A stretch of DNA of 64,000 nucleotides, taken from NCBI GenBank assembly GCA_944393045.1, contig CALXYT010000001.1, positions 106,734 to 170,733 of the forward strand, read 5' to 3'. The first letter of the stretch is position 1, and the number at the start of each line of letters is the position of its first letter. This document shows, piece by piece, positions 60,284-64,000 of this stretch. The notes under the pieces are model-generated. The model had not been told where the DNA came from. It ran no database searches and was given only the letters and a program-made list of their open reading frames with translations. A program made the position numbers and the translations under genes. Source of the stretch: an uncultured Succinivibrionaceae bacterium (GTDB taxonomy: Bacteria > Pseudomonadota > Gammaproteobacteria > Enterobacterales > Succinivibrionaceae).

Positions 60284-62911
60284 ATGTATATGACAACCGC
60301 AGAGATTCGCAGTGCGTTTCTCGATTACTATAAATCTCAAGGGCATCAAGTAGTAAGATCAAGCTCATTAGTACCTGATAATGATCCTACATTGTTATTT
60401 ACCAATGCTGGTATGAATCAATTTAAGGATGTTTTTTTAGGGAAGGAGGTTAGAGCTTATACTCGTGCAACCACAGCTCAACGTTGTGTGCGTGCAGGTG
60501 GTAAGCATAATGACCTAGATAATGTTGGTTATACCGCACGTCATCATACCTTCTTTGAAATGTTAGGTAATTTCAGTTTTGGTGATTACTTTAAAAAAGA
60601 TGCAATACGTTTTGCTTGGGGTTTTTTAACAGGAGTGCTTAAGCTACCTGCTGAAAGCTTAACAGTAACAGTATATGCTACCGATGATGAGGCCTATGAT
60701 ATTTGGCACGATGAAATAGGTATTCCTGCTGAACGTATAGTACGTATAGGTGATAACAAGGGGGCTCCATATGCTTCAGATAACTTCTGGCAGATGGGGG
60801 ACACCGGTCCCTGTGGTCCTTGCACCGAAATTTTCTATGACCATGGCGCAGATATTTGGGGTGGTCCTCCGGGTAGTTCAGAAGAAGATGGCGACCGCTT
60901 TATCGAAATCTGGAATATCGTATTTATGCAATTTAACAGAAATAGTGATGGTACCTTTGAGAAGTTACCAAAGCCTTCTGTTGATACTGGTATGGGGCTT
61001 GAACGTATTAGTGCTATTATGCAAGGCGTTCACTCAAATTACGAAATCGATTTATTCAAAGATTTAATTAAAACTGTTGCTGAGCTTTTAGATGTAACAG
61101 ATTTAGATAATAAATCTTTACGAGTAATTGCTGATCATATTCGTTCATGTTCATTCTTAATTGCCGATGGTGTTTTACCATCTAATGAAGGTCGTGGATA
61201 TGTACTACGCCGTATAATTCGTCGTGCTGTGCGTCATGGTCGTCTCTTAGGGGCTAAGGAAGTATTTTTCTATAAGTTAGTTCTTGAGTTAGTTAAGTTA
61301 ATGGGTGATGCTTATCCAGAACTTAAAGAACAGCAAGCTAACATTGAAAAAGCCCTTAAGAAGGAAGAAGAACAATTCATTAAGACCCTTGATCGTGGTC
61401 TTGCATTATTAAATGATGAATTAGCGAAGTTAGGTGATAGCAAAGTAATACCTGGTGAGGTAGTATTTAAGCTTTATGATACTTATGGTTTCCCTGTAGA
61501 CCTTACTCAAGATGTAGTTAGAGATAATGACTATCATGTTGATATTGAAGGTTTTGAAGCACAAATGGCTTTACAGAGAAAGCGAGCTAAAGAAGCTTCA
61601 AATTTTGAGGTGGATTATAACGCTCAAATTAAGACTGAAGTTTCAACAGTATTCACCGGTTACGATGAATTAGCATCTGATGCTTCAATTATGGCAATAT
61701 TCAGAGGTAGCGAGAAAGTTGATACTATTGCTACAGATGAAGAGGCAATTTTAGTACTTGATAAATCTCCATTCTATGCAGAATGTGGTGGTCAGGTCGG
61801 TGATAAAGGCCAAATTATTGCTGGTGGCTATATTTTTGAGGTGTTTGACACTAAGAAAGTTGGTAATGCTATATTGCATGTTGGTAAGGTTAAGCTTGGC
61901 GTGTTCTCTACTTTTGATAAAGTAAAGGCACAAGTTAATACCCAAAATAGAAGCCAGATTTGTGCAAATCATAGTGCAACTCACTTATTACAAGCTGCTT
62001 TACGTAAAGTGCTTGGTAATCACGTAGCGCAGAAGGGGTCTAGTGTAACAGCTGAACATTTACGTTTTGATTTTTCACATTCTGATCCTTTAACAGATAT
62101 TCAGCTTAAAGAAGTTGAACGTTTAGTAAATCAGGAAATATGTTTAAATCTTCCTGTTACTACAAAGGTGATGAATATTGATGAGGCTAAAGCTACTGGT
62201 GCTATAGCGCTCTTTGGTGAAAAGTATGACGAAAAAGTTCGTGTAGTATCAATGGGAGATTTCTCCTGTGAACTTTGTGGTGGTACACACGTAGCATCAA
62301 CTGGTAACATAGGCTTCTTTAAGATTGTTTCTGATAGTTCTATTGCTCTTGGTGTTCGCCGTATTGAAGCATGCACTAATATGCCAGCTTTAGCATATGT
62401 TCAAGAGGTTGCAGGTGAGCTTACTCATGTGGCAACTGCTCTTAAGAGTGAACCTTTAGGGGTGGCTCAAAAGACTTCTCAGATGTTAGAGCGCATTAAA
62501 GAATTAGAAAAGGAAGTTGCAAGTTATAAAGAGAAATTGGCTCTTAACCAGATTTCTGGCTTAGTAAATCAGGTGGTAATGGTTAATGGTGTTAAGACCT
62601 TAACAGTAACTCTTAAGGGAGTAGAAGTTAAGGAAATGAGAATTGCGCTTGATGATCTAAAGAATAGATTACAAAGTGCGGTAATTCTTCTTGCTTCAGT
62701 TGTTGATGGTAAGATTTTCTTGATTGCCGGTGTTACTAAAGATTTAACTACTAAGGTTAAAGCTGGTGAGTTAGTGAACTTTGTAGCCTCACAAGTTGGT
62801 GGTAAAGGTGGTGGGCGTGTTGATATGGCTCAAGCTGGTGGTAGTGATGTTGTTGCCTTACCAAAAGCTATGGAGTCAGTTTCTACATGGTTAACAGATC
62901 ATCTTAACTAA
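60284..62911 (+). CDS. alaS: Alanine-tRNA ligase
   Basis: An 875-residue AlaRS, matching E. coli. It contains the catalytic core ([21 protein letters not shown] by its parts [11 protein letters not shown]), [18 protein letters not shown], the editing-site [14 protein letters not shown], and CELCGGTHV, then the C-Ala domain. It charges tRNA-Ala. The ATG at 60284 has AAGG six bases upstream; a second Met two codons on is possible. It lies between recX and csrA. Confidence 0.97.
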   Translation: MYMTTAEIRSAFLDYYKSQGHQVVRSSSLVPDNDPTLLFTNAGMNQFKDVFLGKEVRAYTRATTAQRCVRAGGKHNDLDNVGYTARHHTFFEMLGNFSFGDYFKKDAIRFAWGFLTGVLKLPAESLTVTVYATDDEAYDIWHDEIGIPAERIVRIGDNKGAPYASDNFWQMGDTGPCGPCTEIFYDHGADIWGGPPGSSEEDGDRFIEIWNIVFMQFNRNSDGTFEKLPKPSVDTGMGLERISAIMQGVHSNYEIDLFKDLIKTVAELLDVTDLDNKSLRVIADHIRSCSFLIADGVLPSNEGRGYVLRRIIRRAVRHGRLLGAKEVFFYKLVLELVKLMGDAYPELKEQQANIEKALKKEEEQFIKTLDRGLALLNDELAKLGDSKVIPGEVVFKLYDTYGFPVDLTQDVVRDNDYHVDIEGFEAQMALQRKRAKEASNFEVDYNAQIKTEVSTVFTGYDELASDASIMAIFRGSEKVDTIATDEEAILVLDKSPFYAECGGQVGDKGQIIAGGYIFEVFDTKKVGNAILHVGKVKLGVFSTFDKVKAQVNTQNRSQICANHSATHLLQAALRKVLGNHVAQKGSSVTAEHLRFDFSHSDPLTDIQLKEVERLVNQEICLNLPVTTKVMNIDEAKATGAIALFGEKYDEKVRVVSMGDFSCELCGGTHVASTGNIGFFKIVSDSSIALGVRRIEACTNMPALAYVQEVAGELTHVATALKSEPLGVAQKTSQMLERIKELEKEVASYKEKLALNQISGLVNQVVMVNGVKTLTVTLKGVEVKEMRIALDDLKNRLQSAVILLASVVDGKIFLIAGVTKDLTTKVKAGELVNFVASQVGGKGGGRVDMAQAGGSDVVALPKAMESVSTWLTDHLN

Positions 62912-62937
62912 TTAACTGCAAAAAAATTTTATGGTAA

Positions 62938-62972
62938 ATAGCCCTTAACCAAATCAGTTAGGGGCTTTTTTA
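62938..62972 (+). terminator. Terminator behind alaS
   Basis: AGCCCTTAAC (62940-62949) pairs with GTTAGGGGCT (62957-62966) with one G-T pair; six Ts follow. Confidence 0.85.
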
Positions 62973-63091
62973 TTGTAAATTGTTTGTTTATAAGCCTTAA
63001 AAGGTAACAAAAGGTACCTTTTAGAAAAAAAAAGTGTGTTTTTTAGATGCTTGAGTGTGCATATAGTTAAATTTGCTATTTTTGTCATTGC

Positions 63092-63119
63092 TTGACTTTT
63101 TACAAATATATACTATACT
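63092..63119 (+). promoter_or_regulatory. Promoter of csrA
   Basis: TTGACT (63092-63097) and TATACT (63114-63119) are 16 bases apart. The leader of about 100 bases includes a small hairpin (63182-63199) and ends with TTGGAG before the ATG. Confidence 0.65.
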
Positions 63120-63226
63120 AATAAAATGTGGTTTTATGTGAAAATTTTTACTATTTTCCGATCTCTGAATGATTGGTTTAAAAAAGCAAAAACGCTTTTA
63201 TTTGTAATAATTACTTGGAGTAATTA

Positions 63227-63409
63227 ATGCTTATTTTAACAAGAAGAGTAGGTGAAACATTAGTCATTGGTGAGAATGTCAAACTTACCGTTCTTAGCGT
63301 AAAGGGTAATCAAATTAGATTAGGTGTTGAGGCTCCTAAGAGTGTCTCTATTCAGCGTTCTGAGTTATCTACTGATAATGAACAAAAAGATAAGTTGGCT
63401 AAAGACTAA
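63227..63409 (+). CDS. csrA: Carbon storage regulator CsrA
   Basis: A 60-residue RNA-binding protein. Leu4, Arg6 and Arg7 ([12 protein letters not shown]) and the Arg44-like residue in SVSIQRSEL are kept, but the residue before it is Gln where E. coli has His43. The tail is charged and differs. CsrA binds GGA motifs near ribosome sites. Its own TTGGAG could allow autoregulation. BarA, upstream in the same pathway, is encoded in this window. Confidence 0.96.
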   Translation: MLILTRRVGETLVIGENVKLTVLSVKGNQIRLGVEAPKSVSIQRSELSTDNEQKDKLAKD

Positions 63410-63467
63410 AGCATTTGTACATGTCTTAGGAGTATTTTGCTATAAGAATAATAAATGAATGTATGTT

Positions 63468-63496
63468 TAATAACGTGTTAAACGTTATTATTATCT
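63468..63496 (+). terminator. Hairpin behind csrA
   Basis: TAATAACGT (63468-63476) and ACGTTATTA (63482-63490) form a perfect 9-base stem with five loop bases. The downstream run is TTATCTT, so termination is less certain. The remainder of 63410-63766 is AT-rich and shows no gene. Confidence 0.55.
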
Positions 63497-63766
63497 TAAT
63501 AACCTAACCTTGTACCTATGGATTCTCCATAGCGTATCTATAAAAGCAAGAACTAAGTTTAATATAATTTTTTTTGCATTGTTATGTGCTTAGGAGCTTT
63601 TTATTTGTGTCAATTCTCTTATGCTACATTTAATTAGGTCTTTCAAATATGAGAAATTGATTAATTTTTAAAAAAGAAATAATGATACTTATGTGTTGTT
63701 TTTTGTTTAGAAAAAGTACATTTTTAATAAATATTTAATTTTTTTACAAAAAAAATCATTTTTTAC

Positions 63767-63794
63767 TTGACTTAATTTTCAAAAAAGTTAAAAT
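63767..63794 (+). promoter_or_regulatory. Promoter of the tRNA genes
   Basis: TTGACT (63767-63772) and TAAAAT (63789-63794) with 16 bases between. The tRNA-Ser 5' end lies 18 bases after the -10. Confidence 0.7.
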
Positions 63795-63811
63795 TTGCAC
63801 CACGAACTTGC

Positions 63812-63905
63812 GGTGAGTTGACCGAGAGGCTGAAGGTACTCCCCTGCTAAGGGAGCATACGATCCAAAAATTGTATCGAGGGTTCGAATCCCTCACTCAC
63901 CGCCA
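63812..63905 (+). tRNA. serV: tRNA-Ser(GCU)
   Basis: A 94-base tRNA with acceptor arms GGTGAGT and ACTCACC, an encoded G and CCA, a T-loop GGTTCGAATCC and a long variable arm typical of tRNA-Ser. The anticodon GCT is at 63846-63848 within a CTGCTAA loop. It reads AGC/AGU codons. serV follows csrA in E. coli as well. Confidence 0.97.
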
Positions 63906-63923
63906 TGTTCGAGATTTAAATAC

Positions 63924-64000
63924 GCATCCTTAGCTCAGCTGGATAGAGTACTCGGCTACGAACCGAGCGGTCGAAGGTTCGAATCCTTCAGGATGCGCCA
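63924..64000 (+). tRNA. argV: tRNA-Arg(ACG)
   Basis: A 77-base tRNA with acceptor arms GCATCCT and AGGATGC, and a 3' G-CCA ending at the last base of the window. The anticodon ACG lies at 63958-63960; A34 would be modified to inosine by TadA to read CGU/CGC/CGA. It lies 18 bases after serV, the E. coli serV-argV order. More arg copies may follow beyond the window. Confidence 0.97.

Overview
This 64 kb window is AT-rich chromosomal DNA from a gammaproteobacterium. Three blocks follow the gene order of Escherichia coli and its relatives almost gene for gene. (1) The end of the spc operon and the alpha operon (rplR to rplQ). (2) rpoE-rseABC, lepA-lepB-rnc-era-recO and pdxJ. (3) barA, rlmD, relA, pyrG, eno, ftsB, ispD, ispF, surE, nlpD, mutS, pncC, recA, recX, alaS, csrA, tRNA-Ser(GCU) and tRNA-Arg(ACG). 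The low G+C, the loss of several genes usual in these blocks, and a doubled rpoA suggest a reduced, probably host-associated lineage. Aeromonadales/Succinivibrionaceae would fit, but that is inference from gene order and gene content, not a demonstrated placement. I saw no plasmid, prophage or CRISPR signals.

Layout. 1-5.9 kb: ribosomal proteins, secY and a first rpoA, with an S4-binding pseudoknot leader before rpsM. 5.9-7.2 kb: a second, diverged rpoA with its own terminator-promoter boundary. 7.5-11.6 kb: a flavin-reductase-like protein, a MalS-type amylase lipoprotein, an acidic orphan protein and an L,D-transpeptidase. 11.9-15 kb: parC-plsC. 15-19.8 kb: yggU-yggT-proC-yggS divergent from pilT-pilU. 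19.9-21.2 kb: a decayed group II intron sitting directly behind the pilU terminator. 21.2-23.2 kb: a small ferredoxin and a two-gene FecCD-type importer. 23.3-27.5 kb: nadB, ribA and an O-antigen-ligase-like membrane protein, all on the minus strand. 27.7-36.8 kb: the sigma-E/Rse module and the lep-rnc-era-recO-pdxJ genes. 37-45 kb: a YczE-like membrane protein, barA, rlmD, a broken DUF1848 gene and an iron alcohol dehydrogenase. 45-64 kb: relA to the tRNA genes.

The genes form several working units. Two alpha subunits may supply RNA polymerase with a fixed heterodimer, as proposed for Francisella. RpoE appears to autoregulate through a sigma-E-type promoter. BarA and CsrA are both present and are usually linked through the UvrY/small-RNA pathway. 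RelA sits upstream of pyrG and eno. NlpD is present, but rpoS, pcm and truD are absent from the places where they normally lie.

The strongest candidate for something unusual is the tandem rpoA pair. Their C-terminal domains are almost identical while their N-terminal assembly domains have diverged in different segments. Both genes start with TTG, and the second carries a perfect consensus promoter. Also worth a look are the intron remnant, candidate attenuator-like leaders before pyrG and alaS, a CsrA-site-like hairpin before lepA, the ParC quinolone-pocket substitution and the all-AAG lysine codons of eno. All product names rest on reading the protein sequences and on remembered family motifs; no searches were run.
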